DNA from: Pseudolactococcus piscium
Lineage (GTDB): Bacteria; Bacillota; Bacilli; Lactobacillales; Streptococcaceae
Direction: 5' to 3'
Assembly (NCBI RefSeq): GCF_002441695.1
Contig: NZ_JXJW01000015.1
Location: 1 to 64,000, forward strand
DNA length: 64,000 nucleotides
The translations under genes were made by a program, and so were the position numbers. The first letter of the stretch is position 1; the number at the start of each line of letters is the position of its first letter. Under the pieces are notes generated by a model. It searched no databases, was not told the origin of the DNA, and worked only from the letters and a program-made list of their open reading frames with translations. Below are positions 53,984 to 63,649 of the stretch, in pieces.

Positions 53984-54076
53984 TTATCCGCCAGCTCCGG
54001 CTTAGCACCGGTAGTGGTCCAATAGCAGTTGAATAAGTAATTATTTGACTTAACATTAAAGGAGAAACCATTACAC
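53984..54076 (+). other. Spacer with hairpin between rplB and rpsS
   Basis: A CCGG-CTTAGCA-CCGG hairpin near 53998-54012 lies in this 93-base gap, unusually long for the cluster. It could be an RNA processing or stability element. Confidence 0.35.
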
Positions 54077-54355
54077 ATGGGACGCAGTCTTAAAAAAGGC
54101 CCTTTCGTCGATGATCATTTGATGAAAAAGGTTGTTGCTCAAGAAGGCAACGAAAAGAAAACAGTTATTAAAACTTGGTCACGTCGTTCTACGATTTTCC
54201 CTAACTTCATCGGTTACACGATTGCAGTTTATGATGGTCGTAAACATGTACCAGTTTATATTCAAGAAGACATGGTAGGACACAAATTGGGCGAATTCGC
54301 ACCAACACGTACTTACCGTGGCCACGCAGCAGACGATAAAAAAACACGTCGTTAA
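54077..54355 (+). CDS. rpsS: 30S ribosomal protein S19
   Basis: The 92-aa S19 has [11 protein letters not shown] at its start, [10 protein letters not shown] and [13 protein letters not shown]. It is preceded by AAAGGAG. Confidence 0.98.
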   Translation: MGRSLKKGPFVDDHLMKKVVAQEGNEKKTVIKTWSRRSTIFPNFIGYTIAVYDGRKHVPVYIQEDMVGHKLGEFAPTRTYRGHAADDKKTRR

Positions 54356-54374
54356 TTTATAGAGGAGGAAAAAA

Positions 54375-54719
54375 ATGGCAGAAATTACTTCAGCTAAAGC
54401 TACTGCTCGTACAGTCCGCGTTTCACCTCGTAAATCACGTCTTGTAATCGACTTGATTCGTGGGAAAAACGTTGCAGATGCTATCGCAACACTTAAATTC
54501 ACACCAACTAAAGCAGCAAATGAGATTGAAAATGTATTAAACTCTGCAATCGCAAATGCTGAAAACAACTTTGGTCTTGAAAAAGCAAACCTTTTCGTTT
54601 CTGAAGCCTACATTAATGAAGGCCCAACTATGAAACGTTTTCGCCCACGTGCGAAGGGTTCAGCTTCACCAATTAATAAACGCACAAGCCACATCACTGT
54701 GGTTGTGACAGAAAAATAA
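54375..54719 (+). CDS. rplV: 50S ribosomal protein L22
   Basis: The 114-aa L22 shows the tunnel-lining hairpin in [14 protein letters not shown] (about 84-97). GGAGG lies in front of the ATG. Confidence 0.98.
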   Translation: MAEITSAKATARTVRVSPRKSRLVIDLIRGKNVADAIATLKFTPTKAANEIENVLNSAIANAENNFGLEKANLFVSEAYINEGPTMKRFRPRAKGSASPINKRTSHITVVVTEK

Positions 54720-54731
54720 GGAGGTAAAATC

Positions 54732-55385
54732 GTGGGTCAAAAAGTACATCCTATTGGTATGCGTGTCGGAATCATTCGTGACTGGGACGCAAAATGGTAT
54801 GCTGAAAAAGAATACGCAAGTTACCTCCATGAGGACCTTGCAATCCGTAAGCTTGTTCAAACTAAACTTGCTGATGCGTCAGTTTCAACTATTGAAACTG
54901 AACGTGCTGTAAACAAAGTAATCGTTACTTTACACACAGCTAAACCAGGTATGGTTATCGGTAAATCAGGCGCTAGTGTTGATTCACTTCGTGCTGAGTT
55001 AAACGCACTTACTGGTAAACAAGTTCATATCAACATCGTTGAAATCAAAAAACCTGACCTTGATGCTCACCTTGTAGGTGAAGGTATCGCGCGTCAACTT
55101 GAACAACGTGTTGCTTTCCGTCGTGCTCAAAAACAAGCAATCCAACGTACTATGCGTGCTGGTGCCAAAGGTATCAAAACACAAGTATCTGGTCGTTTGA
55201 ATGGTGCCGATATCGCCCGTGCTGAAGGTTATTCAGAAGGAACTGTGCCATTGCACACACTCCGTGCTGATATCGACTACGCATGGGAAGAAGCAGATAC
55301 AACTTATGGTAAACTAGGCGTTAAAGTTTGGATCTACCGTGGTGAAATCTTGCCTACTAAAAAATCAGTGAAAGGAGACAAATAA
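54732..55385 (+). CDS. rpsC: 30S ribosomal protein S3
   Basis: The 217-aa S3 has a GTG start after [18 protein letters not shown], and a KH domain with V-I-G-K-S-G-A-S-V. It binds the mRNA entry site. It overlaps rplP by one base. Confidence 0.98.
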   Translation: MGQKVHPIGMRVGIIRDWDAKWYAEKEYASYLHEDLAIRKLVQTKLADASVSTIETERAVNKVIVTLHTAKPGMVIGKSGASVDSLRAELNALTGKQVHINIVEIKKPDLDAHLVGEGIARQLEQRVAFRRAQKQAIQRTMRAGAKGIKTQVSGRLNGADIARAEGYSEGTVPLHTLRADIDYAWEEADTTYGKLGVKVWIYRGEILPTKKSVKGDK

Positions 55386-55813
55386 TGTTAGTACCTAAAC
55401 GTGTGAAACACCGCCGCGAATTCCGTGGTAAAATGCGTGGGGAAGCTAAAGGCGGTAAAGAAGTCGCATTTGGCGAATTTGGTCTCCAAGCTACAACATC
55501 TCACTGGATTACAAACCGTCAAATCGAGGCAGCTCGTATTGCGATGACACGTCACATGAAACGTGGTGGTAAAGTTTGGATTAAAATTTTCCCTCATAAA
55601 TCATATACTGCAAAAGCTATCGGGGTCCGTATGGGTTCTGGTAAAGGGGCACCTGAAGGTTGGGTATCTCCAGTAAAACGTGGTAAAATAATGTTTGAAA
55701 TCGCTGGCGTTTCTGAAGAAGTCGCTCGCGAAGCATTACGTCTTGCATCCCATAAACTTCCTGTTAAAACTAAGTTTGTAAAACGTGCTGAGGAGGAAAC
55801 AAATGAAGCTTAA
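55385..55813 (+). CDS. rplP: 50S ribosomal protein L16
   Basis: The 142-aa L16 has [12 protein letters not shown] at its start and R-M-G-S-G-K-G in the central region. It is a few residues longer than usual at the C-terminus, an extension that overlaps rpmC by 11 bases. Confidence 0.97.
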   Translation: MLVPKRVKHRREFRGKMRGEAKGGKEVAFGEFGLQATTSHWITNRQIEAARIAMTRHMKRGGKVWIKIFPHKSYTAKAIGVRMGSGKGAPEGWVSPVKRGKIMFEIAGVSEEVAREALRLASHKLPVKTKFVKRAEEETNEA

Positions 55814-56009
55814 TGAAGTAAAATCACTTTTGACAGAACTTCGTGGTCTTTCAGTTGAAGAACTCGCAACACGCGAACAAGGTTTGAAAAAAGAATTGTT
55901 CGATTTGCGTTTCCAAGCGGCTGCTGGTCAGCTTGAAAACACTGTCCGTCTCAACGAAGTTAAGAAAACTATTGCTCGCGTGAAAACTGTTCAACGCGAA
56001 GCGAAATAA
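55803..56009 (+). CDS. rpmC: 50S ribosomal protein L29
   Basis: The 68-aa helical L29 starts at ATG 55803 with GAGGAG, inside the rplP 3' end. It contains [12 protein letters not shown] and the K-K-T-I-A-R-V-K motif. Confidence 0.97.
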   Translation: MKLNEVKSLLTELRGLSVEELATREQGLKKELFDLRFQAAAGQLENTVRLNEVKKTIARVKTVQREAK

Positions 56010-56031
56010 TAGATAGGGAGAAACCTTTAAA

Positions 56032-56292
56032 ATGGAACGTAATCAACGTAAAGTTTATCAAGGCCGCGTGGTTTCTGACAAAATGGATAAAACCATTACT
56101 GTTGTCATCGAAACAAAACGTAACCACCCTGTCTATGGTAAACGTATTAACTACTCTAAAAAATTGAAAGCTCACGACGAAAATAACTCAGCTAAAATGG
56201 GTGATATTGTTCGCGTGATGGAAACTCGTCCTTTATCAAAAGACAAACGTTTCCGTCTTGTCGAAATCGTTGAAGAAGCAGTCATCATCTAA
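56032..56292 (+). CDS. rpsQ: 30S ribosomal protein S17
   Basis: The 86-aa OB-fold S17 has [14 protein letters not shown] and a final E-T-R-P-L-S-K. It is the last gene of the S10 section before rplN. Confidence 0.97.
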   Translation: MERNQRKVYQGRVVSDKMDKTITVVIETKRNHPVYGKRINYSKKLKAHDENNSAKMGDIVRVMETRPLSKDKRFRLVEIVEEAVII

Positions 56293-56312
56293 TCTAAAAG
56301 GAGGAATTTGCT

Positions 56313-56681
56313 GTGATTCAATCAGAATCTCGTTTGAAAGTTGCTGATAACAGCGGTGCCAAAGAAATTCTTGCAATCAAAGTCCTAGGTGGCTCTGGTC
56401 GTAAATTTGCTGGTATCGGTGATGTTATTGTTGCATCTGTAAAATCTGCAGCTCCTGGCGGAGTTGTAAAAAAAGGTGAAGTTGTCAAAGCGGTTATCGT
56501 GCGTACTAAATCAGGTGCACGTCGTACTGACGGTTCATACATCAAGTTTGACGAAAACGCTGCTGTTATCATTAAAGATGACAAAACGCCTCGTGGAACA
56601 CGTATCTTTGGCCCAGTGGCCCGCGAATTACGTGAAGGTAACTTCATGAAAATCGTTTCATTGGCACCAGAAGTACTTTAA
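56313..56681 (+). CDS. rplN: 50S ribosomal protein L14
   Basis: The 122-aa L14 begins at GTG 56313 after AGGAGG, with V-A-D-N-S-G-A-K and A-V-I-V-R-T-K. It heads the spc part of the cluster. Confidence 0.98.
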   Translation: MIQSESRLKVADNSGAKEILAIKVLGGSGRKFAGIGDVIVASVKSAAPGGVVKKGEVVKAVIVRTKSGARRTDGSYIKFDENAAVIIKDDKTPRGTRIFGPVARELREGNFMKIVSLAPEVL

Positions 56682-56694
56682 TACTAAACAAACA

Positions 56695-56730
56695 CAGTCC
56701 CCTCACCGAGGGTGTCGCTTGCGACGTAAG
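56695..56730 (+). other. Twin hairpins between rplN and rplX
   Basis: CCCTC/GAGGG (around 56700-56712) and GTCGC-TT-GCGAC (56713-56724) give two adjacent perfect stems in the 68-base spacer; no T run follows, so they are not a terminator. Confidence 0.5.
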
Positions 56731-56749
56731 AAAATAGGAGAATACTCAA

Positions 56750-57055
56750 ATGTTTGTAAAAACAGGTGATACTGTCAAAATCATCGCTGGTAAAAGCCGC
56801 GGTGTAACAGGTAAAGTGATCAAAGCTTTGCCAAAAGCTAACAAAGTTGTAGTTGAAGGTGCTAACATTATCAAAAAACACCAAAAACCTAACAACGAAA
56901 ATCCAAACGGTGCGATTCTTGAACTTGAAGCGCCAATCCATGTATCAAATGTACAAGTACTTGATAAAAATGGTGTTGCAGGCCGTGTTGGATACAAAGT
57001 TGAAGGCGACAAAAAAGTTCGCTACAACAAAAAATCTGGCGAAATCCTAGATTAA
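56750..57055 (+). CDS. rplX: 50S ribosomal protein L24
   Basis: The 101-aa L24 has a KOW motif ([15 protein letters not shown]) at its N-terminus and acts as an early assembly protein. GGAG precedes the ATG. Confidence 0.97.
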   Translation: MFVKTGDTVKIIAGKSRGVTGKVIKALPKANKVVVEGANIIKKHQKPNNENPNGAILELEAPIHVSNVQVLDKNGVAGRVGYKVEGDKKVRYNKKSGEILD

Positions 57056-57077
57056 TAGACACGGAAAGGAGAATATA

Positions 57078-57620
57078 ATGACTAATCGTTTGAAAGAAAA
57101 ATACACTAGCGAAGTAATCCCAGCGTTGACTGAACAATTCAACTACACATCTGTTATGGCTGTGCCAAAAGTTGATAAAATCGTCCTCAACATGGGTGTT
57201 GGTGATGCTGTAAACAACTCGAAAAACCTTGATAAAGCTGTTGCTGAATTAGCCTTGATCTCTGGTCAAAAACCATTGATCACAAAAGCTAAGAAATCAA
57301 TCGCTGGTTTCCGTTTACGTGAAGGCGTAGCAATCGGAGCGAAAGTAACACTCCGTGGCGAACGTATGTACGAATTTCTTGATAAATTGGTATCTGTCTC
57401 TCTTCCACGTGTCCGTGACTTCCATGGTGTCTCAAACAAAGCGTTTGATGGCCGTGGTAACTACACGCTAGGTGTGAAAGAACAGTTAATCTTCCCAGAA
57501 ATTACGTATGATAACGTAGATAAAGTCCGTGGTTTGGATGTTGTTATCGTAACAACTGCTAACACTGACGAAGAATCACGTGAATTGCTTGCCAAATTAG
57601 GCATGCCTTTCGCTAAATAA
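57078..57620 (+). CDS. rplE: 50S ribosomal protein L5
   Basis: The 180-aa L5 binds 5S rRNA. It has K-I-V-L-N-M-G-V-G and the loop [19 protein letters not shown] precedes the ATG. Confidence 0.98.
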   Translation: MTNRLKEKYTSEVIPALTEQFNYTSVMAVPKVDKIVLNMGVGDAVNNSKNLDKAVAELALISGQKPLITKAKKSIAGFRLREGVAIGAKVTLRGERMYEFLDKLVSVSLPRVRDFHGVSNKAFDGRGNYTLGVKEQLIFPEITYDNVDKVRGLDVVIVTTANTDEESRELLAKLGMPFAK

Positions 57621-57637
57621 TATAGGAGGTAAATATT

Positions 57638-57823
57638 TTGGCTAAAAAATCAATGATTGCAAAGAACAAGCGTCCAGCTAAGTTCACTACGCAAGCGTAC
57701 ACACGTTGTGAAAAATGTGGTCGTCCACATTCAGTCTATCGTAAATTCCAACTTTGCCGTATTTGCTTCCGTGAATTGGCATATAAAGGGCAAATCCCAG
57801 GCGTTAAAAAAGCATCTTGGTGA
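57638..57823 (+). CDS. rpsZ: 30S ribosomal protein S14, zinc-ribbon (type Z)
   Basis: The 61-aa S14 starts at TTG 57638 with AGGAGG. C-E-K-C-G-R-P and C-R-I-C form the zinc ribbon, so it is the short C+ form rather than the longer zinc-free form. Confidence 0.95.
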   Translation: MAKKSMIAKNKRPAKFTTQAYTRCEKCGRPHSVYRKFQLCRICFRELAYKGQIPGVKKASW

Positions 57824-57966
57824 GCACTTTTTAGGAACGAATGCTTGGTATATACTGAGTATTTGAACGTAAAACTTTATAAGTCTGCTAGTGTTTACTA
57901 GTGGAGTCGTTAATGAATAAGTGATGTTTAAGACATCAAACTATTCATAATAGGAGAAAAATTAAA
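57824..57966 (+). other. Structured spacer between rpsZ and rpsH
   Basis: ATGAATA (57913-57919) pairs with TATTCAT (57942-57948), with an inner GATGT/ACATC stem, ending three bases before the rpsH ribosome site. Upstream, CTAGTG/ACTAG forms a smaller one. Control of rpsH translation is possible. Confidence 0.5.
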
Positions 57967-58365
57967 ATGGTAATGACAGATCCGATCGCAGATTTCCTCA
58001 CTCGTATTCGTAACGCTAACATGCGTAAATTCGACGTTGTTGAAGCTCCTGCATCAAAAATCAAACGCGATATTGCAAACATCCTTAAAGCTGAAGGATA
58101 CGTTAAAGACGTTGAATTCATCGAAGATGACAAACAAGGTATCATCCGTGTTTTCCTTAAATACGGTAAAGATGGCGAAAAAGTTATCACTAACTTGAAA
58201 CGTATCTCTAAACCTGGTTTGCGTGTTTACGTTAAATCTGGCGAAGTACCAAAAGTCCTTAATGGCTTAGGTACTGCTGTGATTTCTACATCTGAAGGTG
58301 TTGTAACTGATAAATCAGCTCGCGCTAAAAACATTGGTGGAGAAGTTCTCGCTTACGTTTGGTAA
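57967..58365 (+). CDS. rpsH: 30S ribosomal protein S8
   Basis: The 132-aa S8 starts [17 protein letters not shown] and ends with G-G-E-V-L-A-Y-V-W. In E. coli S8 is the spc operon regulator. AGGAG precedes the ATG. Confidence 0.98.
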   Translation: MVMTDPIADFLTRIRNANMRKFDVVEAPASKIKRDIANILKAEGYVKDVEFIEDDKQGIIRVFLKYGKDGEKVITNLKRISKPGLRVYVKSGEVPKVLNGLGTAVISTSEGVVTDKSARAKNIGGEVLAYVW

Positions 58366-58474
58366 AAATGAGTTAACTCGTTTTATCTGCAAAAGGAAAT
58401 TCGGTAGCTTGCTACTGGAAACCCGTGAAAACAGTTCGTATCACTACGGATTGATAATCTAACAGGAGACAAAC

Positions 58475-59011
58475 ATGTCACGTATTGGTAATAAAGTAAT
58501 TACTATCCCTGCTGGCGTTGAGGTTAAACTTGACGGCAATACAGCGACAGTAAAAGGCCCTAAAGGTGAGCTTACACGCACATTCTCTAAAAACATTGAA
58601 ATCAAAATTGAAGGATCTGAAATCACTTTGCATCGTCCAAACGATACAAAAGAAATGAAGACAATTCATGGTACGACTCGTGCTAACTTCAATAACATGG
58701 TTGTAGGTGTATCTGAAGGGTTCAAAAAAGAACTTGAAATGCGCGGTGTTGGTTACCGTGCGCAACTTGCTGGAAACAAATTAACACTTTCAGTAGGTAA
58801 ATCACATCCTGATGAAGTTGTTGCACCTGATGGCATCACTTTTGAAGTGCCATCAAACACACAAATCAACGTTTCTGGTGCTAATAAAGAAGTCGTTGGT
58901 GAAGTTGCAGCCTACATCCGTGGTATGCGCCCACCAGAACCTTATAAAGGTAAAGGGATTCGTTACGTTGGAGAATTTGTACGACGTAAAGAAGGTAAAA
59001 CAGGTAAATAA
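58475..59011 (+). CDS. rplF: 50S ribosomal protein L6
   Basis: The 178-aa L6 has two similar domains, starting [11 protein letters not shown] and closing with [14 protein letters not shown] and a basic tail. A 109-base spacer with a GAGTTAACTC palindrome precedes it. Confidence 0.98.
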   Translation: MSRIGNKVITIPAGVEVKLDGNTATVKGPKGELTRTFSKNIEIKIEGSEITLHRPNDTKEMKTIHGTTRANFNNMVVGVSEGFKKELEMRGVGYRAQLAGNKLTLSVGKSHPDEVVAPDGITFEVPSNTQINVSGANKEVVGEVAAYIRGMRPPEPYKGKGIRYVGEFVRRKEGKTGK

Positions 59012-59220
59012 TCTTAAGCTTCGAGTTAACGACTTTATTCAGTTATTGGGTTATCTCGAGCTAAAGCTTATCACCGTCATGTGACCAGTTAAGTTAAAAA
59101 AGCTACTTATCTGGTTATTTTGAAGTAAATATGAACATCAACCTTTTGGAGAGAATTTGGAATCGCAAAGATTCTTGATAGCTACTAAGAGGGACTAGAA
59201 AAAAATAAGAGGTAAATATT
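59012..59220 (+). other. Long structured spacer between rplF and rplR
   Basis: TAAGCTT-CGAG-TTAAC (from 59014) and GTTATCTCGAGCTAAAGCTTA (to about 59071) form a long interrupted stem, followed by ACCAG/CTGGT (about 59081-59117). No gene is visible. It is the longest spacer of the cluster. Confidence 0.5.
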
Positions 59221-59568
59221 GTGATTTCTAAACCAGATAAAAATAAAACGCGTCAAAAACGCCATCGTCGCGTACGCGGTAAAATCTCTGGTACTGCAGA
59301 GCGCCCACGTTTGAATGTTTTTCGTTCTAACACAAACATCTATGCACAAGTAATTGATGACATAGCAGGTGTAACGCTCGCAAGTGCCTCATCGTTGAAA
59401 GAAAACGGTACTAAATCTGAGCAATCTAAAGCAGTTGGTACTGCTGTAGCTAAAGCAGCTGTTGCTGCTGGTGTTACTGAAGTTATCTTCGACCGTGGTG
59501 GATACCTTTACCATGGACGTGTGCAAGCACTCGCTGAGGCTGCACGTGAAAATGGACTTAAATTCTAA
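59221..59568 (+). CDS. rplR: 50S ribosomal protein L18
   Basis: The 115-aa L18 binds 5S rRNA; it starts at GTG 59221 (V-I-S-K-P-D-K-N-K) with an AGAGG site and has [14 protein letters not shown] near the end. Confidence 0.97.
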   Translation: MISKPDKNKTRQKRHRRVRGKISGTAERPRLNVFRSNTNIYAQVIDDIAGVTLASASSLKENGTKSEQSKAVGTAVAKAAVAAGVTEVIFDRGGYLYHGRVQALAEAARENGLKF

Positions 59569-59588
59569 GGAAAGGGGTAGACACTAAA

Positions 59589-60083
59589 ATGGCTAGAAAC
59601 GAAGAAGTAAAAGAATTCGAAGAACGCGTAGTTGGCATCAACCGTGTAACTAAAGTTGTAAAAGGCGGACGTCGCATGCGTTTTGCAGCGCTTGTTGTAG
59701 TTGGTGACCGTAACGGTCGCGTTGGATTTGGGACTGGTAAAGCACAAGAAGTACCAGAAGCAATCCGTAAAGCTATCGAGTCAGCTAAGAAAAACTTGAT
59801 TACTGTACCTATGGTTGGTACAACAGTACCGCATCAAGTTCTTGGAGAATTTGGCGGCGGTAAGATCTTGATCAAACCTGCTGTTGAAGGGGCTGGAGTT
59901 GCAGCTGGTGGCGCTGTACGTGCCGTCCTCGAACTTGCTGGTGTAGCTGATGTTACATCAAAATCACTTGGTTCAAACACACCAATCAACGTTGTTCGCG
60001 CAACTGTTGATGGTTTGAAACAATTGAAACGTGCTGAAGATGTTGCTGCATTACGTGGCATCTCTGTAGCAGATTTAGCGTAA
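59589..60083 (+). CDS. rpsE: 30S ribosomal protein S5
   Basis: The 164-aa S5 has [16 protein letters not shown] (about 37-52), the decoding-site loop, and [12 protein letters not shown]. It is directly followed by rpmD. Confidence 0.98.
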   Translation: MARNEEVKEFEERVVGINRVTKVVKGGRRMRFAALVVVGDRNGRVGFGTGKAQEVPEAIRKAIESAKKNLITVPMVGTTVPHQVLGEFGGGKILIKPAVEGAGVAAGGAVRAVLELAGVADVTSKSLGSNTPINVVRATVDGLKQLKRAEDVAALRGISVADLA

Positions 60084-60093
60084 GGAGGAAATC

Positions 60094-60273
60094 ATGGCTC
60101 AAATTAAAATTACTTTGACTAAGTCTCCAATCGGTCGCTTGCCAGCGCAACGCAAAACTGTTACCGCACTTGGCCTTGGCAGACTCTCAAGCTCAGTCAT
60201 CAAAGAAGAATCAGCTGGTATCAATGGAATGGTTAATAAAATCGCTCACTTGGTAACTGTTGAAAAAGTTTAA
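60094..60273 (+). CDS. rpmD: 50S ribosomal protein L30
   Basis: A short gene of 59 codons: [14 protein letters not shown], then [11 protein letters not shown], ending V-E-K-V. AAGGAGG lies before ATG 60094. It occupies the usual place between rpsE and rplO. Confidence 0.96.
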   Translation: MAQIKITLTKSPIGRLPAQRKTVTALGLGRLSSSVIKEESAGINGMVNKIAHLVTVEKV

Positions 60274-60444
60274 GTATATAAGTTTAGTGGTAGCATCAGT
60301 AACAAGTTACTAGCTAATCATCACTGAATTAAGGCTTTAAACATAATACATAAGCGAGCCAGACACTTCCGCGTTTTCCCGCGAAAGTGTCTTGGCGTTT
60401 AGTCGGGGTTCTCTTCTAGAGACCCATTAATAGGAGAAATTACA
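60274..60444 (+). other. Hairpin-bearing spacer between rpmD and rplO
   Basis: CCAGACACTT and AAGTGTCTTGG (about 60359-60395) pair with an inner CGCG/CGCG; there is no T run. This 171-base gap splits genes that are usually adjacent. Confidence 0.55.
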
Positions 60445-60894
60445 ATGAAATTAAATGAATTAAAAGCTGCTGAAGGTAGCCGTAAAGTCCGCAATCGTGT
60501 TGGTCGTGGTACATCATCAGGTAACGGTAAAACATCTGGTCGTGGTCAAAAAGGTCAAAAATCTCGTTCAGGCGGCGGCGTTCGTCTTGGTTTTGAAGGT
60601 GGTCAAACACCTTTATTCCGTCGTATGCCTAAACGTGGTTTCTTAAACGTTAACCGTAAAGATTACGCGATTGTTAACCTTGATACTTTAAACCGTCTTG
60701 AAGATGGTGCTGAAGTAACTGCATTAACACTCGTTGCTGCTAAAATCATCAAAGATGTTAAATCTGGTGTTAAAGTACTTGGCAATGGTGAACTTACAGT
60801 TAAAAACCTTAAAGTTGATGTGGCTAAAGTTTCTGCTTCTGCAAAAGCTGCTATTGAAGCTAACGGTGGTTCTATTGTAACTCCTGAAGCGTAA
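60445..60894 (+). CDS. rplO: 50S ribosomal protein L15
   Basis: The 149-aa L15 has the Gly/Arg-rich [18 protein letters not shown] (about 21-38) and the G-F-E-G-G-Q-T-P-L motif. AGGAG precedes the ATG. Confidence 0.97.
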   Translation: MKLNELKAAEGSRKVRNRVGRGTSSGNGKTSGRGQKGQKSRSGGGVRLGFEGGQTPLFRRMPKRGFLNVNRKDYAIVNLDTLNRLEDGAEVTALTLVAAKIIKDVKSGVKVLGNGELTVKNLKVDVAKVSASAKAAIEANGGSIVTPEA

Positions 60895-61045
60895 AAGTTG
60901 ATATTAGTCTGTTGGGGAAACCTGCAGACTTTTACTGCTTTTCGTTCTTCATTGAATATTAGCAAAATTATAGTACCGTAAAGGACTATAAGTCGCTTAA
61001 AATACTATATATTTTACTATATAAACAATCTATTAAAGGAGTTCT

Positions 61046-62362
61046 ATGTTTTTTAAACTCTTAGTTCAAGCATTCAAGGTAAAAGAGGTTCGTGCTCGTA
61101 TCTTGTTTACACTTGCTATACTGTTCGTTTTCCGCTTAGGTGCACATATTACTGTACCTGGAATAAACGTCAATAATTTAAATGCACTAAGTGATTTACC
61201 CTTTCTATCGATGCTAAATATGGTATCAGGAAATGCCATGCAAAGCTTTTCAGTCTTTGCTATGGGGGTATCACCTTATATCACAGCATCCATCATTGTC
61301 CAACTTTTACAAATGGATATTTTACCTAAGTTTGTCGAATGGGGCAAACAAGGTGAAATTGGTCGCCGTAAACTGAATCAAGCAACACGGTATATCTCAC
61401 TTGTTTTGGCTATGCTTCAGTCCGTTGGGATTACAGCAGGCTTCCAAGCAATGAGTGCCCAAAACATCGTCAATAATCCAACTTGGCAGACTTACCTATT
61501 TATAGGTGCAATTCTGACAACAGGATCAATGATTGTTGTGTGGCTTGGTGAGCAAATTACGGATAAAGGATTTGGCCAAGGGGTTTCAGTTATTATCTTT
61601 GCTGGTATTATCGCATCTATTCCTGGTGCGATTAGTCAAGTCTATCAAGATAAATTTGTCAATATACGTTCTGGAGAAATGATGGGATCAGTTATCTTTG
61701 TCATCATTCTTTTGATTGCGATGGCTGCTATCATCTATATCACGACCTATATTCAACAAGCTGAACGAAAAATTCCAATTCAATATACGAAACTTGTTCA
61801 AGGTGCGCCAACGAGTTCTTACTTGCCCCTACGGGTCAATCCTGCAGGTGTGATTCCAGTCATTTTTGCAAGTTCGATATCGACAGCCCCTCAAACACTG
61901 TTACAGCTTTTCCAACGTTCAAACAAAAATATTGGTTGGGTAGAAACGATCAAAAATGCGCTAGATTATAATACCTGGACAGGTATGTTATTCTATGCTG
62001 TATTGATCGGTCTCTTCACTTTCTTCTACGCATTCGTTCAAGTTAATCCTGAAAAAATGTCAGAAAACCTCCAAAAGCAAGGGTCTTATATTCCTTCTGT
62101 TCGTCCTGGAAAAGGAACTGAAAAATATATTTCACGCTTACTCATTCGTTTATCTACGGTTGGTGCACTTTTCTTAGGTGCAATCTCTATCATCCCAATC
62201 GTTGCAACTAATCTCTTTGGCTTGCCAAAGATGGTAGCACTTGGTGGTACCAGTTTACTTATCTTGATATCAACTGCGATTCAAGGTGCTAAACAATTAG
62301 AAGGCTATATGCTAAAACGTCAATACAAAGGGTTTATGGATGATCCTATCAATAAACCATAA
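61046..62362 (+). CDS. secY: Preprotein translocase subunit SecY
   Basis: The 438-aa channel protein has ten hydrophobic segments, with N-M-V-S-G-N-A-M-Q-S-F-S-V-F-A-M-G-V (plug/TM2), the cytosolic A-E-R-K-I-P-I-Q-Y and the R-P-G-K-G-T-E segment before TM9. AAAGGAG precedes the ATG. A 151-base leader precedes it, and a terminator follows, making secY the last gene of this transcript part. Confidence 0.97.
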   Translation: MFFKLLVQAFKVKEVRARILFTLAILFVFRLGAHITVPGINVNNLNALSDLPFLSMLNMVSGNAMQSFSVFAMGVSPYITASIIVQLLQMDILPKFVEWGKQGEIGRRKLNQATRYISLVLAMLQSVGITAGFQAMSAQNIVNNPTWQTYLFIGAILTTGSMIVVWLGEQITDKGFGQGVSVIIFAGIIASIPGAISQVYQDKFVNIRSGEMMGSVIFVIILLIAMAAIIYITTYIQQAERKIPIQYTKLVQGAPTSSYLPLRVNPAGVIPVIFASSISTAPQTLLQLFQRSNKNIGWVETIKNALDYNTWTGMLFYAVLIGLFTFFYAFVQVNPEKMSENLQKQGSYIPSVRPGKGTEKYISRLLIRLSTVGALFLGAISIIPIVATNLFGLPKMVALGGTSLLILISTAIQGAKQLEGYMLKRQYKGFMDDPINKP

Positions 62363-62368
62363 TAGAGA

Positions 62369-62395
62369 ATCTGGTCGAAAGACCGGTTTTTTTAT
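62369..62395 (+). terminator. secY terminator
   Basis: CTGGTC and GACCGG pair with loop GAAA, followed by a run of seven T. It may be partial, since adk is often co-transcribed. Confidence 0.75.
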
Positions 62396-62418
62396 TTTTA
62401 GGAATAAGCGGGTAAACA

Positions 62419-62447
62419 TTGTCAAAGTCTCTTGAAAACGTTAGAAT
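62419..62447 (+). promoter_or_regulatory. adk promoter
   Basis: TTGTCA (62419-62424), 17 bases, TAGAAT (62442-62447). Confidence 0.65.
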
Positions 62448-62485
62448 AGAGATTGTAGATAAAAATCAAATAAATTGGAGACTAG

Positions 62486-63133
62486 ATGAACCTACTAATT
62501 ATGGGCTTACCAGGTGCTGGTAAGGGAACTCAAGCAGAAACAATTGTCGAAACATATGGTGTACAACATATTTCAACTGGAGATATGTTTCGTGCAGCGA
62601 TGAAAAATGAAACTGAGATGGGAAAATTAGCTAAATCTTTCATAGACAAAGGTGAGCTTGTTCCTGATGATGTGACAAATGGTATTGTCAAAGAACGTCT
62701 GGCTCAAGATGACATTCAAAAATCAGGCTTTCTACTAGATGGTTTTCCACGTACGATAGAGCAAGCAGTCGCACTTGATGCAATGCTTGTTGACTTAGGT
62801 ATTAAGCTAGATGCTGTGATTGATATCGAGGTTAATCCGGATATCTTAGTAGATCGTTTATCTGGTCGGTTCATCTGTCGCACATGTGGTGCAACTTATC
62901 ATAAACTCTTTAATCCGACAAAAGTCGCTGATACTTGTGATAAATGTGGTGGACATGACTTCTATCAACGTGAAGATGACAAACCTGAGACTGTTAAAAA
63001 TCGCTTAGATATTAACATCAAACAAGGTGCGCCAATCCTAGAACATTACAGTGCAAAAGGCTTGGTTAAATCAGTTGATGGGCAACAAGATATCAAACTC
63101 GTTTCAGAGGCAATCAAGACAATACTTGGTTAA
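62486..63133 (+). CDS. adk: Adenylate kinase
   Basis: Interconverts AMP, ATP and ADP. The 215-aa protein has the P-loop [10 protein letters not shown], the AMP site G-D-M-F-R, D-G-F-P-R-T and a zinc-binding LID with C-R-T-C-G and C-D-K-C-G, as in Gram-positive Adk. GGAG precedes the ATG. Confidence 0.98.
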   Translation: MNLLIMGLPGAGKGTQAETIVETYGVQHISTGDMFRAAMKNETEMGKLAKSFIDKGELVPDDVTNGIVKERLAQDDIQKSGFLLDGFPRTIEQAVALDAMLVDLGIKLDAVIDIEVNPDILVDRLSGRFICRTCGATYHKLFNPTKVADTCDKCGGHDFYQREDDKPETVKNRLDINIKQGAPILEHYSAKGLVKSVDGQQDIKLVSEAIKTILG

Positions 63134-63176
63134 TTCGAAGATTTGAATCCTTAAGTAAAAATTTTATGTAATTAAC

Positions 63177-63222
63177 TTGTAAAAGTCGGACTAGTATGGT
63201 ATAATATCCTAGTCCGACTTTT
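63177..63222 (+). promoter_or_regulatory. infA promoter nested in the adk terminator
   Basis: AAAAGTCGGACTAG (63181-63194) and CTAGTCCGACTTTT (63209-63222) are perfect 14-base inverted repeats and act as an adk terminator. The 14-base loop holds TGG-TATAAT (TATAAT 63200-63205); TTGTAA (63177-63182) sits 17 bases upstream, overlapping the left arm. So the same DNA ends adk transcripts and starts infA ones. Confidence 0.8.
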
Positions 63223-63268
63223 AGATATTTATCAAAAATGGACAAATTTAAAGAGGAGGTAAGTTGAC

Positions 63269-63487
63269 GTGGCAAAAGATGACGTAATCGAAATTGAAGG
63301 CAAAGTGATTGACACAATGCCTAATGCGATGTTCACAGTTGAGCTTGAAAATGGACACAAAATATTAGCGACTATTTCAGGTAAAATGCGAAAGAATTAT
63401 ATCCGCATCTTAACTGGTGACCGTGTTACTGTTGAGATGTCGCCTTATGATTTGACTCGTGGACGTATTACATACCGCTTTAAGTAG
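63269..63487 (+). CDS. infA: Translation initiation factor IF-1
   Basis: The 72-aa OB-fold protein has [14 protein letters not shown] and I-R-I-L-T-G-D-R-V. It starts at GTG 63269 after GAGGAGG. Confidence 0.97.
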   Translation: MAKDDVIEIEGKVIDTMPNAMFTVELENGHKILATISGKMRKNYIRILTGDRVTVEMSPYDLTRGRITYRFK

Positions 63488-63516
63488 TCCAAACATTTTT
63501 ATAGGAGGTATACATA

Positions 63517-63633
63517 ATGAAAGTAAGACCATCGGTAAAACCAATGTGCGAATACTGTAAAGTTGTTCGCCGTAATGGTCGTGTTATGGTAATTTGTCCT
63601 GCCAATCCAAAACACAAACAACGTCAGGGATAG
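63517..63633 (+). CDS. rpmJ: 50S ribosomal protein L36
   Basis: A 38-codon gene: [15 protein letters not shown], then [12 protein letters not shown]. The Cys/His set of the zinc-type L36 is present. AGGAGG lies before the ATG. Confidence 0.96.
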   Translation: MKVRPSVKPMCEYCKVVRRNGRVMVICPANPKHKQRQG

Positions 63634-63649
63634 AAAGGAAACATAAAGA

